DNA of 64,000 nucleotides, taken from positions 18,724,103-18,788,102 of the forward strand of contig OX463854.1 in assembly GCA_949825065.1 (NCBI GenBank), given 5' to 3'. The number at the start of each line of letters is the position of its first letter. Positions within the stretch are counted from its first letter, which is position 1. Of this stretch, positions 35,501-50,500 are shown in pieces. The stretch is from Odontocerum albicorne (lineage: Eukaryota; Arthropoda; Insecta; Trichoptera; Odontoceridae). A program made the translations under genes and the position numbers. The notes below the pieces were generated by a model. That model saw only the letters and a program-made list of their open reading frames with translations, was not told the DNA's origin and searched no databases.

Positions 35501-38500
35501 TTGCCGATACACCAGAGAGACCTTCAATTTTACGAATCCTGAAAAAATAATATTAATCATTATACGAGAAAAAAATTAAGCATTTAATGGGAGAAATTAT
35601 ATTTTGTCTCATAATAATATGGCAGGAATATGCTAGAGCAGTGGTCGGGTTAGCTATATAGCCATTTATCAGCAAGAATAATGGAATATTGTGCATGATA
35701 AAATGTATCTATGTTAAGGAAACAAAAAGATCGTGTCAACTCCTTAGAATCCCTTAGCAATTTTATGCAAATCACAGATATACAATACATTAGCTATTTC
35801 AAAACCAAAGATAAACCATAGCATAAAAATTATTTTAAATGCATGTCTGTCACAACTCAAAACTGTTGACACAATAACTTGAACATATTTTTAAGTTGGC
35901 ATTAGAAACTAATAACTCTAAAATTAAAAATCCTAATACTTCATAATAAGATCATGTTAGACTCGCTCTATCTTTGGCATGCTTTAACAGGTTCACTGCC
36001 ACGAGCGCATTGACGCGCTCTCCGATTCAGTGCTCTTCAGCCCGGCCATACAAAATGAACATGTAAACGCGCTCTCCTTTGAGCTTGTCGCAAGCTAATA
36101 TCAAATCCAATTGTAATAATTTATAAATTGTAACACATAGTGGAATCTATTGGGATGGTCAAGAAATACTTAAATATTACAATTTACCGATATTATCAAA
36201 GTTACAGCCATCTTTCTAAAAGCTTTCACTGACATTCAATATGTGTCTCTGATACAGGGTTACCGACTACAGTTTTTTGTGACGTAATTGCGATGATTTA
36301 TAATGACTTTGTTTGTAGTTTTCTTCAATGGTTGATTTTTAACTTTTGTGCGTTATTTTTGTTAATTTTTCAAAGTATTTATTTACAAAGTGTGTTTTCA
36401 TGTATTCTTTGGTTATTGGCGGTAGTTTTGCGGCATAATACGACGTTTATATAGACTTTTTACGGTTTTATTTTATAGTTTATTTACCTTTTGTGCTTTA
36501 TTATACATCATACAGATAATTTGTTGATTTTAGTTTACAAAGTATATTATATTCCACTATATTTATAAGTAAACGTGTTTTCTGTGTCAAGTTGTGACAA
36601 CCCTGACATTTTGTGAATATTTAAACTGTGTTTTTCTGAGTGAACGGCAGCTCAAACGCCCCACGGTGTATATATTTAGTAAGTTTTCATAATATCCTTT
36701 ATATCTGTATACAAAAATTATAACTTTTTAGGTTTTATTTTTGTTGAAAAAATCCCGGCCTGCCAGGTACGGCCATACTAATAACTTCCGGCACTTAAAG
36801 GGTTAAGAAGCGACTAAAAATCCTAATACTTCATAATAAGATCATGTTAGACTCGCTCTATCCTTGGCATGCTTTAAGAAGCAACTAAAAAAACTCTTAA
36901 TTTCTAGTCAGTAATATAACGTTCTATTCCTGATTTTACTTTCTTCTCCACCATTTCTTCCTTTTCCTTTAATTGATGATAACTCATTTTTACTTTAATA
37001 TGTTTATGTCCATAAATTTCATAAATATGAATAATCTTTTAAATATTTTTTGCGACCATGTAACTTGCTTTATTTATTTTTGCCTGGTTGGATGGAAGAG
37101 ATTGCCGCCAGGCAATAAACCAGACAGATTGTATTTACAATGAAGTGTTAAGTAAATAAATAATAAATAAATAAGATCACCATGAATCATAATTTTTTTT
37201 TTGGTTTTCATACAGTACTGTCACAATTTAAAATGATCTGGTCTAGTGGTAGAGGATAAATTCAGAATGTAGCCAATTTATTTTTGAAACAGAAGTTTTC
37301 TTTAAATATAATCCATATATGAGATGTGATTTTAACATCCCATATTTGAAGCTAAGATAAAAAAATATTAGCTTTTATTTAAGATTTTCATACACAACTA
37401 TAACGTATCAATCAACCATTCCGGAGACTAACCAACAGATGGCGCCTCTAATAACAAATCCATACCATTCTCAGTTATTAGCAACCTTTAGAAGTTATGT
37501 GTTTCATGACATTCCGACATTGTGTCATTGAGTTACAGTGGTTTTAGTAACGCTACTTTTGCTATTTTCAAAACAATGGAAAAAACCGAATATCGTGTGT
37601 TGATAAAACATTGCTTTTTAATGGGAAAAAATACCGTTCAAACTCAGCGATGGCTTGAAAAGTGTTATCCGGGCTCTGCTCCGTCGAAAACAACCATTTG
37701 TCGGTGGTATGCTAATTTCAAATGCGGTCGTACAGACACAAATGATGCTGAACGCTCTGGTCATCCAAATGAGGCTGTTACACCAGAAAACATAAAAAAA
37801 ACCCTCAAAATCGTGATGGAAAATCGCAAAGTAAAGTTGCGTGAGATAGCTGACATGCCGAAGATATCATTTGGTAGTGTTTACACTATTTTGCATAACA
37901 TTTGGTCATGAAAAAGCTTTTTTCGAAATGGGTGCCGCGTTTGCTCACAATGGAACAGATACAACAACGCATCGATGATTCAGAGCGCTGTTTGGCACTG
38001 TTTACGCGAAATAAACAGGAGTTTTTGCATCGGTATGTGACAATGGATGAAACTTGGATCCACCACTATACTCCGGAATCAAATCAGCAGTCAGCTGAGT
38101 GGAGAGCAGCCGGTGAAAGCCGTCCGAAGCGACCAAAAACTCAACAGTCGGCCGAGAAGGTTATGGCTTCCGTATTTTGGGATGCGCATGGTATAATATT
38201 CATCGATCACCTTGAAAAGGGAAAAACCATCAATAGCAAATACTACATAGCGTTATTGGAGCGTTTGAAGGCAGAAATTGCAAAAAAACAGCCCCATATG
38301 AAGAAGAAAAAAGTTCTCTTTCATCAGGACAACGCACCGTGTCACAAGTCGATGGTAACGATGGCCAAATTGCATGAGTTGAACTTCGAATTGTTTCCGC
38401 ACCCACCGTATTCTCCAGATTTGGCCCCCAGCGACTATTGGCTGTTCCCAGACCTCAAAAAGATGCTCCAGGGAAAGAGATTTGGCTCCAATGAAGAAAT

Positions 38501-41500
38501 GATTGCCGAAACTAACGCCTATTTTGAAACCAAGGATAAATCGTTTTACACGGCTGGCATAGAAAAGTTAGGAAAGCATTGGAATGAATATATCGCTCTT
38601 GAAGGAGACTATGTTGATGAATAAAGAAAAATTTTGTCCAGGGAATTATTGATCGATATGTTAAGTCTGAAAATAAGAGGAATATTTCAATGAAACAGAA
38701 AACAATGTATGTGTTCTTCGGGAGATTGTTGGCAATAAATTATATTGTTGCTGACCCAAAAATAGCCTCACAATCCACAATGCAATAAGCGAAAATATGT
38801 CTTGACAATATGGTTGTATTCATGGTCGCATAAAGTTAAACTGACATAAAAATATCTTACTGAGAATAATTTATTGCTTGTTTTTTGTAGTATTTCTTCA
38901 CACAAAAAAAAATATAACTCTTACATGCAAATACATCTGGTAGGTTTATAACTTTAGGGCCATTTCATTAAAACAACCAAATTTTATTTAATATTATTGG
39001 TATCCATGGACATGTCTAAAACTTAGTAAATGAAAATAATATTTGAAAACAGTAAAAAAAGTTAAATAAAAGATAAATCTCAAGGAAAATAGGGATTGGG
39101 ATAGGAATAGTGTGGAAGTTAAGAACTATCTTGAGATAAATAACACTTCTTTAGTTTTTTATTAAATATCAACAAGGATGAAAAATATCTGATTGATTCA
39201 GAAAGATAGTTCCAAAATTGAACCAAGTGAACCGCAAAACATGTGTGATACATCAGCATACAAAGAATTCTGCTGTTACCAGATCAAAGGGACAATTCAT
39301 GCTCAGAAAAATTTAACTTTTCACTGAGGATAACTTGGATTTCTCAATACTCCAAGGAGAGTTTACATTATGTAGAGATTTTTAGACTACATACTAAATA
39401 CAGTAGAGCGCAAATTATCTGGGGCTCAATTACACATGAGTTGGATTAACCATGGTCTTCTGTATGACAATTTGTTTTTTAATAATCTCGATTTTTTTTC
39501 TAAACTTTTTAACGAACATCCACATTTTGAAAATTACAAAGCAAGGACCTAAACTATTATAAAATCTAAAGTTTACAATATGATTAATGCTAGTAAGTTG
39601 GCGATGTTTCCCCATAGACATGAAAAGATGTGGACCCGGGGCTTCCCAATGTAATTGCCATGGTATGATACCCGCGTTTAGCGGTTGTACCTGTCAAATA
39701 TTGAGAAAGTTTGTTCATGTACTCATCTTGTGTAATATCTATTGTAACATTTCAACTCCTAAAATGTTTGACTCAATAAAAACTTAATTTGGATTAACCG
39801 TGTTTTTCAATTATCCGGGTTCGAGTGTCCCCCAATTGCCACGGATAATTAGCGATCTACTGTACTTTAATTTAATATGTATTTTGTTCATTACGAACTG
39901 ATTGTATTTATTATTTCCAGTGTCCATGATCACTGCAGCAAATGAAAAATCATATTCGACCAATGGTTAAATAAGTGACAGGAATAAAAACAAAAGGAAA
40001 ATAGGGATAAGGATGCAAATTATGTAGGAGATAGGGAGGGGGAATGTTTTGAGATATATGTTTTTTTTAGTATTTTCTTAAATATAAATAATGAAATGTA
40101 TCCTATATACATATGATTGAACCAGGAAGATTCTGGAAATCAAACCATTGTGTCTACTCCGCAAGTGACAAGACTTGATGATATAAATGTATGGATCCAT
40201 TTCACATTATCAATGCATCAGGCACAATCTATAAAATTCCATCGTGTAACAATCATAGAATAATAAGTAGAGATTTTTATCAATACGCAATCACAGTAAA
40301 AAATAAATTACACTCAAGCCATGTAGGGAATATTAATTGATATATTTGTATGCCGAGTGAACATGCATATAAATTAACAAAATGGCTTAATAAGCATTGT
40401 TTCTCATTTTTGCATATTTCAATGGAATTTTATGACGCCATTTAGTGATCTTGCAAGAACGCCATTGTAAAATATTTCAAAAGTGTCATGATAATATTCC
40501 AACACTCTAAAGGAAGTCTATTTTATGCAATTGCTAAGTTTGCCTCAACAAAGTGGTTTATTATCTGAGAACCAGACAGTCTCGGAGTACCATGCCTCTG
40601 ATAAAGAGAGTTCCTTATCCATAATTCTATCATGTATTGTATTATGCTACAGTACAACCTGGCAGACTTATCGCAATGTAACAATTTCTTGTATGAAATA
40701 TAGCTCTAGACCATTTAGGACTTGAAATATATCTAGAATTCTGTCCTATCAGGAGACCTCAACCAGTGAAAGTCTGATATTCTTTTTTATTGACCAAACC
40801 AAGCTTATACAAATAACGTAAAAAATAGTGGTAGTAATGTTTAGTGCCTAACCAATATCACGTGTCGTCAAATGGCAGTCGGTATCAACCTTGACCTGTC
40901 GGCCGATCACCATTCGGCAAGAGATAGATCTTTGATATTAACATTTCCGTCTCTTGTTGGAACCACTTTCTGCATGTAGAATCATCTACAGCATTGTTTC
41001 TCAATCTTTTTAACCAAACTTGCAACTCCCCAAAAGGTAAAAAATTTAAATAAAATCATTGTGATCCCCATGCAAAAACTTAATATCATGTGGGCGGAAG
41101 ATTAATCACAGAAGCCTTGAAAATATTAATTCCTTTTGCTTTGTTTTACCATTGTGAAAAGGGCTGTTTGTCTATGATAGCATTGAAAACTAAATACAGG
41201 AATCATTTGTTATCATTTGAAAACAATTTGTTTTTCTGCATTTCTAATGTAGATCCACCTTTTGACAAACTTTTAAATGAAAAAGAAATACAACCATCAC
41301 ATTGATTCATTTTTTTTCATAAAAAAATTATTAATCCATAGAACCAGTACCAGAACCACTAGCTTGGTTATCTTTTAGTCTTGAGTTTGATTATGATGAT
41401 ATTAATTATGCTACCTACTACACACTATCACTAGATATTTAATATTAGGTCCTTACATATGAAATTGGCGTTTTGTTTGGGAGGAACATAAAGTTGATTT

Positions 41501-44500
41501 TTTTTTAATATAATATATTTATTTAATCAAAGTATGTATCATTGCTATCTATGCACTTTTGCCATCTCATAGGTAGTTCATCGATCCCTTTACTAAAAAA
41601 ACCATTCGGACGGGAATCAATAAAATCTTTGAAGTCGGTTTGGACTGCCCCATCGGAGTTGAATTTTTTCCCTTGCAAGAAGTTATCCAAATTTCGAAAA
41701 AAATAGTAATCTGTTGGGGCAAGGTCCGGAGAGTACGGTGGATGTCTTAGACATTCCAATTGAAGCTCTTCTAATTTGGTAGCCGTCTGTTGTGCAGTGT
41801 GTGGTCTAGCGTTATAATGAAGCAGCAGTGGCCTAGAGCGATTAACCAGCCTCGGTTGTTTAGCAGCTAGCTTTTCCATCATGGTTTGCAGTTGCTGACA
41901 ATAGACATCTGCCGTAATCGTCTGGCCAGATTTAAGAAAGCTGTAGTGAACGACACCAGCACTAGTCCACCAAACGCTCACAAGTAACTTTTTTGGAGTC
42001 AATTTTCGCTTGGGGCATGGTTTGGCTGGTTCGGCAGGGTTCAGCCATTGCGATGAGCGCTTCCGATTATCATACAGGATCCACTTTTCATCACAGGTAA
42101 TGATTCGATTCAAAATCCCTTCATTATTGTGCCGGTTGAGTAATGCAACGCAGCAGTCAACGCGCGTTTGTTGATTTGCTTCACTCAATTCGTGAGGTAC
42201 CCACCTTTCAAGCTTTTTCACCTTCCCAATTTGCTTCAAGTGGATTAAAACAGTTTTATCACTAACACCGCAGCCTGCAGCTAACTCGGACGTGGTTTGC
42301 GATGGATCCGCTTCCACAATAGCCTTCAATTCTTCATTATCAACTTTGGTCTCCGGCCGTCCACGGGGCTTCTTCTGCAGGTCGAAATTTCCAGAACGAA
42401 AACGTTGGAACCAAAAACGCACTGTGTTTTCTTTTGCGGCACCGTCGCCATACACATCATTAATCCTTCGAGCCGTTTCTGCAGCACTGGTGCCACGGTG
42501 GAACTCGTACTCGTAAATAACGCGATATTTCAAGTTTTCCATTTTGTAAACTGAGTGACGCAAAGAAAAAAATCAATTGAGGAAAAACAAATGAATTATA
42601 ATTTTCGAAACACAAATACTTGAGTAAATAGCTGTATAAATTTGAATTTGGAATTCTTAACCAAAGAGAAGATATTTGAGATCAAAGTTGCCAGTACGGC
42701 AAAACGCCAATTTCATATGTAAGGACCTAATATAATAGATACTATATACAGAGGTTAACATTGGAGCAAACAATGTATTACAATGACTTGGACTTGTTTG
42801 TTTTTTTTTTTCAAATAAATGTGTTAGTTTTTCTCAGAAAATGTGTTATTTTCAATTTTGGACAAGTTATTTGTATTTTTAACACATGCATAATGTGGTC
42901 AAAAAAGCATAATGTGGTGAAAATATTCTTTATTTTGTGACGTGTTAAAATTTTCACAAAACGCTAAGCTTAACAAACCGCGACAAAATTTCACTAAAAT
43001 GATTGGTAAAATCTCACCTTTCAAATAACATATATTTGTGTACGTGAAATTGGTAACAACTTGTTGGTTCGTAAGTCGAAAAAGTGATGATAAACCATCA
43101 AGTGGAGAAAATGAGACAAATATACGAGGGTGGTCCGATAAGTACTTAGCCTACAAAAGAATAACAAAAATTTTGGAAAAGTGGCGATTTATTTCTCAAC
43201 ATAATCTCCTTTGAGTTCGATACACTTGACCCAGCGATGCTCCAACTTCTTTAACCCGTCTGAAAAATACGTTTTCTGGAGGTCTGCAAAGTAGGCCTCC
43301 GTGGCGGCGATAACCTCCTCATTCGACTCAAATTTCTGCCCGGCGAGTGACTTTTTCAAATTTGGAAACAAAAAGAAGTCGCACGGGGCCAAATCCGGAG
43401 AATACGGTGGATGGGGCAGCAGTTCGTAGCCTAATTCTACCAATTTGGCCGTGGCGACGGCGGAGGTGTGAGCCGGTGCGTTGTCATGATGGAAGAGCAC
43501 TTTTTTCTTCGCCAAATGGGGCCGTTTTTTCTGCAATTCGGCGTCAAATCGGCCCAATAATTCGGCATAGTAGAGTCCTATGACTGTTTTGCCCTTCTCC
43601 AGGAAGTCGATGTAGATCACACCTTTTGAATTCCAGAAAACGGTGGCCATCACCTTTCCGGCCGATAGGACAGTCTTCGCCTTCTTCGGAGCACGTTCGC
43701 CGGGTGAAGTCCACTGTTTCGACTGTTCCTTGATCTCGGGTGTGTACCAGTGTATCCATGTTTCGTCGACGGTCACGAAACGACGCAGAAACTCCTTCGG
43801 ATTGCGCTTAAACATCGTCAAACACTGCTCTGAAGTGGTCTCACGGTTGCGCTTGTTGTCCGGAGTGAGCAAACGCGGCACCCATCGCGCCGACAGCTTT
43901 CTCATGCCCAATACTTCATGCAGGATATGACTCACACGGTCTTTTGAGGTGCCTACTGTCTCAGCTATCTCGCGCACCTTCAATCGGCGGTCTGCCAATA
44001 CGAGATCGTGGATATTTGTCACGTTATCCTCCGTGGTAGCCGTTTTCGGGGCACCTGGGCGTGGCTCATCAAAAACCGACGTGCAACCACGTTGAAACTC
44101 GTTAAACAAATTTTTGACAGTCGCCATCGAAGGAGAAGAGTCACCGTACACAGCATCCAAGCGCTCTTTGATTTCGCTGCGCGATTTCCCATTCAAAAAC
44201 AAGAATCGAATCACCGACCGATATTGCTCTTTTTCCATTTTTCTCAAATCCGCGGACACGCTCGCATCCACACGCGGTCAAAACAAAACTACGCGTCCGA
44301 TTCGGCTGAAATTTTGACAGTAGCTGTCAACGACAATGTACTACGCTATAAAAAATTTCTCTTGCGATAGTGGTGCTATCGGGCGGTGAGGCTAAGTATT
44401 TATCGGACCGCCCTCGTATGTTACACCTCAACACATTCACAACATAAAAAAATTATAATATTCAACCCTGATTCCATCACCCAACACCCTCTTTAGTCCA

Positions 44501-47500
44501 TTCACAGGAATACCTCAAGACACCTCTATCCAGGTCACTTCGCAGTTCATAAGGCCAAAACTTTGAATCTCTTAGCATAACACTGGTGGATAGTGTAAGA
44601 CGGGCATTCAATTGTTTGACTCCCTAGTGAGCAATAAAACAGTGCAATACCTAATCAGCATTATCATATCACATTTAAAGAAAAAAACACATGCTAACCT
44701 GTTCTTTCCCATGAGTAAGACTCGGAGTGAGAGAAGGCCATCCAGACTGTGTATGTCCTGTACCTGGTTGTCGTAGAGGTCCAGCAACACTAGGTGTGCC
44801 ATGGACGGACAGGCCAAACCTTCCAGTGAACTAAGCAGGTTATGCTGCAGGGATAGTAAACGTGGTCCTGTCCCAATTTCGTCCCCACACAGACTCTCAG
44901 GAAGAGAAGTCAGACCACGTCTAGAACAACATGAAAGGAGCATATCAATTAACACTAACAAAGTGGCAAACAAACTTTCATAAATTAAATATTTTAAAAA
45001 TGTTTAATGTTATTTTTTTAGAACCCTTTCGGGCCTGAGATTCGCAAATGATATCACATTATTAAGCGAAACAAGAGAACTAGAGAAAATGATTCAAGAG
45101 CTTAACTTAACCAGCAATCGAGTCGGCTTAAAAATGTAACTCGCTAAAACCAAAGTAATATTCAACCAATATACACGTGCATCAACGAGACAAATTAAGA
45201 TTGGTGACGTAGCCTTAGAAGAAGTCTCCCACTATATTTATTTGGGAATAATAAATATCAGCAGATGGGAATATGATCAATGAAATTAACAGAAGAATAA
45301 AAATGGGCTGGAGCGCATTCGGAAGGAATAACAGAGTCTTCAGAGAAAACTTTCCGTTATGTCTATAAAGCAAAGTCTTCGATCAATGCATCCTCCCGGT
45401 ACTCACATACAGATGTGAAACGTGGACCTTCAACTCAAAAATAATACAGCGGCTCGTCACTACACAAAGAAGTATGCTGGGTTTAACAAAAAGAGATAGA
45501 AAGACAATTACATGGATAAGAAGCCAAGCAAAGGTCACAAACATAATGGAAAGAATACTCAAAAGATAATGGAAATGGGCAGGACACGTGGCGAGAAGTG
45601 AAGATAATAGATAGCCAAAAAGGAGCACAGACTGGATACCACGAGAAACAATTAAACCGAGGAGAAAACCTTAAAACAGATGGGACAGACCCTTCATAAA
45701 ATTCGCAGGCGCGACCTGGCAAAGAGAGGTGCGAGATAGCAAAAAATTGAAATCTGTGAAAATCGCCTTTAACCAGCAGCGAGTAAATCAAGACACAGAA
45801 GAACAATGAAGATTACAATCAAACAAAACGACTAAAGAGTAAATCAAAATCTGAACCCGACGTATTTGTGAATCCTTAAAATCTCTATGCTATTTCATTC
45901 AAAATCAAGTTACTATTTACACTCTCAACTACTGAGGCTACTATTACATGTACTAATCATTCTTTCTTTCCAGCATTTTATTACCACCCCAAGTGTACCT
46001 ATATGGTTAAAATCGAAGCATTCCATGCCGAAACAAAATCACTAGGTGTCCTCCAACGCTGTATGGCAGACAGAAAACGGAGGTAGCCGATACCCTTATA
46101 TGACAAAACTTGCAAGGTTTTACCAATACACTACTAGGTGAACAAATATGAAAACTGCGATTGACAGTCATAGGGGTTGCCCTCACTCAGCAATGGGCAG
46201 AAAAAGGGCAGATAAAGATATATATGTATCACATTGAATTCGTTTTTATGAAATAGATTTCAAAGTTATATGAGTTTAAAAAATATTCCAATTAAATAAA
46301 ATTAAATGGTAAACCTTATATTAAAAGGTTTACCTAAACAACAAACTTTGTTATCTTCTTAATTCTACCTTTCTTTAATTTAAAAGAAAAGTTGAAAATT
46401 GCGAAAAGATTACAGGACCGAATGGAAGAGAAATCTTTTTTATTTCAATTGAATATTCATTTTTTTTAATTTATAAAACACCTTTGATAACTTTAAAAAA
46501 CCAATTTACAAAAAATCCCACCACCATATTAAATTTCTCTCACAGTATGAATACATGAATAAATAAGATCACAGAGGAACTTTCCTCAGCACTCATTACA
46601 ATTTTGTTATATACAGTGCTATATGGAAGGCTTATTGACATGAGGCAACCAGACTAGGAGACTTTTTTGTCACCATTGGGTACTCAACCTAAAACCTCAG
46701 AATAAAAGACAATCATTCTATCACTAGGCCACACAGGTAATCCTATATAAAAGTATTTTCATAGAAAACTTTATTTCACAATATCTTGCTCTTGTGTTTG
46801 TTTAAAACCTAATAATGCACTTTATTAATGAGCACGAAAAGCAAACAAAAATAATATTCAGGAATTACTGTCGATTAAAAATTACCATAAAATATTCGAA
46901 GTTTCGTAGATTGTCAGATGTAAGTAGAAAACATATAGACATAAGTCAAAAGGATCGGTAATTGAAATCGGACATAATAGCAAATAGATGTAAATCGAGG
47001 TATTGCTATAATTTAATAAGCGACCTTCATGGCCTAGTTGGTACTATCTTCCAGCCCATGGGTTGCAGGTTTGATTGCAGTTGGTACCCAAAGGTTCTAG
47101 TTTGGTTTTCACTTATAAATTCTTTGACATCGTTTTGGTTGATTGGAGGAGATTGTCATATGGCAATATATTATATATGCCAGGTTATACTGTATACATA
47201 TAAAGGTGAAAAGATATATACAAAATACTTTTATAATGATTTATTTTTCATTGCTCATTTTATTAAGTCTAATAATTCTTGTATTTTTTTTTCTTTTTTT
47301 GTAAGTAGTAGTTACATGAAGAAACAAATAAATTAATAATTGTTTTTAAACCATACAGATTTAAAACCCACCTATCTAAGCTGACCCGATCACATCTCTC
47401 CCTTTCTTGCCTATGGTCCCCACCATTAGCTACTGCTGCAGTACCCTCCTTCCTATGGGTGTGGCTGCCCAGAGTACTGTGTGCCCGTGGTCCCAGCCCT

Positions 47501-50500
47501 CGACGAGATCCCCCAAGGGCTGGCCCAATCTGCAGCAGGTCTCCACAGTCACCTGCAGGAGAGCGCTGCGACACCTCGGTGTCAACACTCCGGGCAGACT
47601 TGCCTCGAAGACGAAATGCTGATCTTCTCGCCTGGAATTTAAAAAAATATTAATACACAAAACATAATACCATTTTTCTGTTAAAATAGCCAGAGAGGAC
47701 AAACTACAAGACTTTTCTATCACAACATAAATCTTTAACCTGCACTACCATTATACATCATGTCATACAGCTCCTTCATTTTCGCATACTTTCCTTGATT
47801 CAAAAGAACTATCACTGCACTTCTCCAGTATTTAAGCATTAATTAGACTAAAATAAAATGAATATTTAACTGTTTTTGAACAACATGAAACATTTTTGAA
47901 AATTAGAGTTCATCATTATTTTCTACAATTCGTGCTGTTATTCACCTAGGATTTCTATCAATTCATCTTATTAAACTCAAATATATAGTTAAAACAATAT
48001 AATTTACTCTCCTCTCAGTACTTATTTAAAATCTATTTGTCATTAAAACATGTTCCATTCATTAGGATGTTTTTTATTTTTGGTCCATAACATGTCACGA
48101 ACTTTTGGTACATACTTTTGATACAATTAACATTAAAATTACATGATTGAATATTAAAAATGATTAAATTTTCCACTGTGTTTCAAGAGTTGCATTATTT
48201 TATCAAGCACTAAAGATTGGACAAATTGGGTGGCCATCTTGCCCATCCAATGGTGTTATAGTAAGATGATTCATAGTCTTGGTTTAACATGGGATAACGT
48301 AGAATGTTGGACTGACCTGAATAGAGATGTGTTGTAGCATCCTTTGTTTGTTAACTTGTTATTCCAACATGCTTTTTAATATTCTTATAGCATATTATAT
48401 AAATAACAAAATTCATTCGAAATACAATATAATATTATATACTTGTTTTAATTTTGGTTGTTTTTGTATTTGTGTTTCTGTGTATTTTTTGTTTTAATTT
48501 TAATTTTTATTCTTATGATTGTGTGCGGTATATTGTGGGATGAATATTTTTAGTCTTTCTGGAGTGATGATGTGTGAGGAGTTGAATTTCACAGGATGTT
48601 TCCAGTTGTAGTTGAGTGTCACTGTTTATCAGGTCGATGAGAGCGTGAAACGGGGTTTTGTTTTTGTGTAATAAAAAATCGGAAAGAAGTATTGATTTAT
48701 TTTTTCATGCTAAATATCCTCAGTGAGATACAGGCAAAAGCCTAGTTTACTGGGGATACGACCAATGAAAGGCAACAAACCCAGATACATTAAAATTTTA
48801 TGTCCAAATCAAATTACCTGTTATTTTTTCGCAAATTGTGTATATTTCTTGTCACGTGTAATAATAAATAAATAGATAAATAAAAAAATATGCAAGATGT
48901 AGAGTTCCATGAGTCGAGCGGTGTTACAAACTAGTCAATATTGTGTCTCACATAGTTTTTCAATTTTTGTTGAGTAATGGATATCTCCAATTTTCATACT
49001 ATATTTGCATTCATTTCAGAACTAGTCAACATTTTCACTGTAAATTAGCATTCAAGGTGACTACCTGAATTTTATATTTTTAGTATCAATTAACATTTTC
49101 AAATAATTTTCATAATAAATTCTCCAACAGTTAACATAATTATTCCATCAATAGAACAATTTAATATGTCTCTGATACTGTTCCTCGCTTTAAAATAATT
49201 AATGGCATCAAATGCTTTTTGTATTAAGATTTTGAACTGTTATATATTTGAGTCCTTCTGGCATAAAACTTGGATATCAAAGAGGAACTAAAAGATGTTT
49301 TTCAGCTCACAAAATCTAATTTAGACTGAATGTTACTGAAAAGCAACTTGACAAATGACAGCAAAATATCTGTTTGTGATACATATTCAACCTCAGAAAA
49401 TGTGCTTACATCACATTATATTGTAAAAACTAAATGAGTTTAATTTAAGAAAGCGTCTACATATGTCACTATTAAATGACATCCATAATATTCCAACTGT
49501 CTATACATATCTCGTTAAAAATGTTCAACATCTCTCCAATCTTGGACTTGTGCTCCAGAAGAGATTGCCTCTTGGCCTTCCAGTTCATGGCTCTTTCTTC
49601 TTCAAGTTGTCCTGTCTTTGCTGTTACGACTTTGAAACCAGCTACCAGCTGCTATAAGATACACCCTCATTGGCATGCTTCAAAAAGAGACTTAAAAATC
49701 ATTTTAACTCTCTTCAATGGCATAGTATCTTTCCATATTCTCCACTATAATTTTCCTTCTCTCTTTCTCCACTCCTCAAATTATTGGTGATATTAAAAAA
49801 TAATGTTTTTTGTGCTTTCTTTCATTTCATTATTTTCTACTTTTGATTGGTTGGAAAAGATTGTGCAATAAAGTTACTAATAAAAATATATATTATACCG
49901 GCTCAAATTCCCATTAAATCAAAAGCGGGATTTAAAATTTTATTCCTAATCATAAACAGTTTATAACTCTTACCTATTGAGAGTGGAATTGTTCAAATGT
50001 TGAGATGATAACACTGCACGAATTACATCACAGAATATCTTTAAATATTTGTAAAATAAATACTACTTATTTGTTGAGTAAGGATTGTTAACAAGAACGA
50101 GAATCATGACTCAGGGTGACATAACATTCTTACTTCAATACATACAAAATTTATTTATCAATTTCAACTAATCATTATAATTCGAAACCATTCTAGAAAA
50201 CTCACAAAAAAAATGTACATAAATCACGTGAAAATGTTACGATCAATACCCAAACAGCAATAAAAATGATTAATTGCCAATACTTCGTAGCATTCAATTT
50301 GCTTTTCTAATAAACATTGTTATATGCGTTGTAAACGCCTAAAATCTTGAAGGTTGAGCTAAAATGCATTTGGACTTGAAAATTATATTATTTAATTCAA
50401 GAATAAACAAAGTAATCTGTTTGACGGAACCAAATTCAGGCAAACGTGAAATATTCAACCTGGTGAAATGATTACTAATATACTTACGACATTTCCGCGA

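Noticed and set aside
44239..44271. Upstream in-frame GTG as start of the mariner transposase
   Set aside because: Eukaryotic initiation and alignment with mariner N-termini (MEKxxYR) favour the ATG at 44238.
47018..47100. tRNA genes
   Set aside because: The A/B-box-like heads lack a readable cloverleaf and recur with a common body and tail, marking SINEs.
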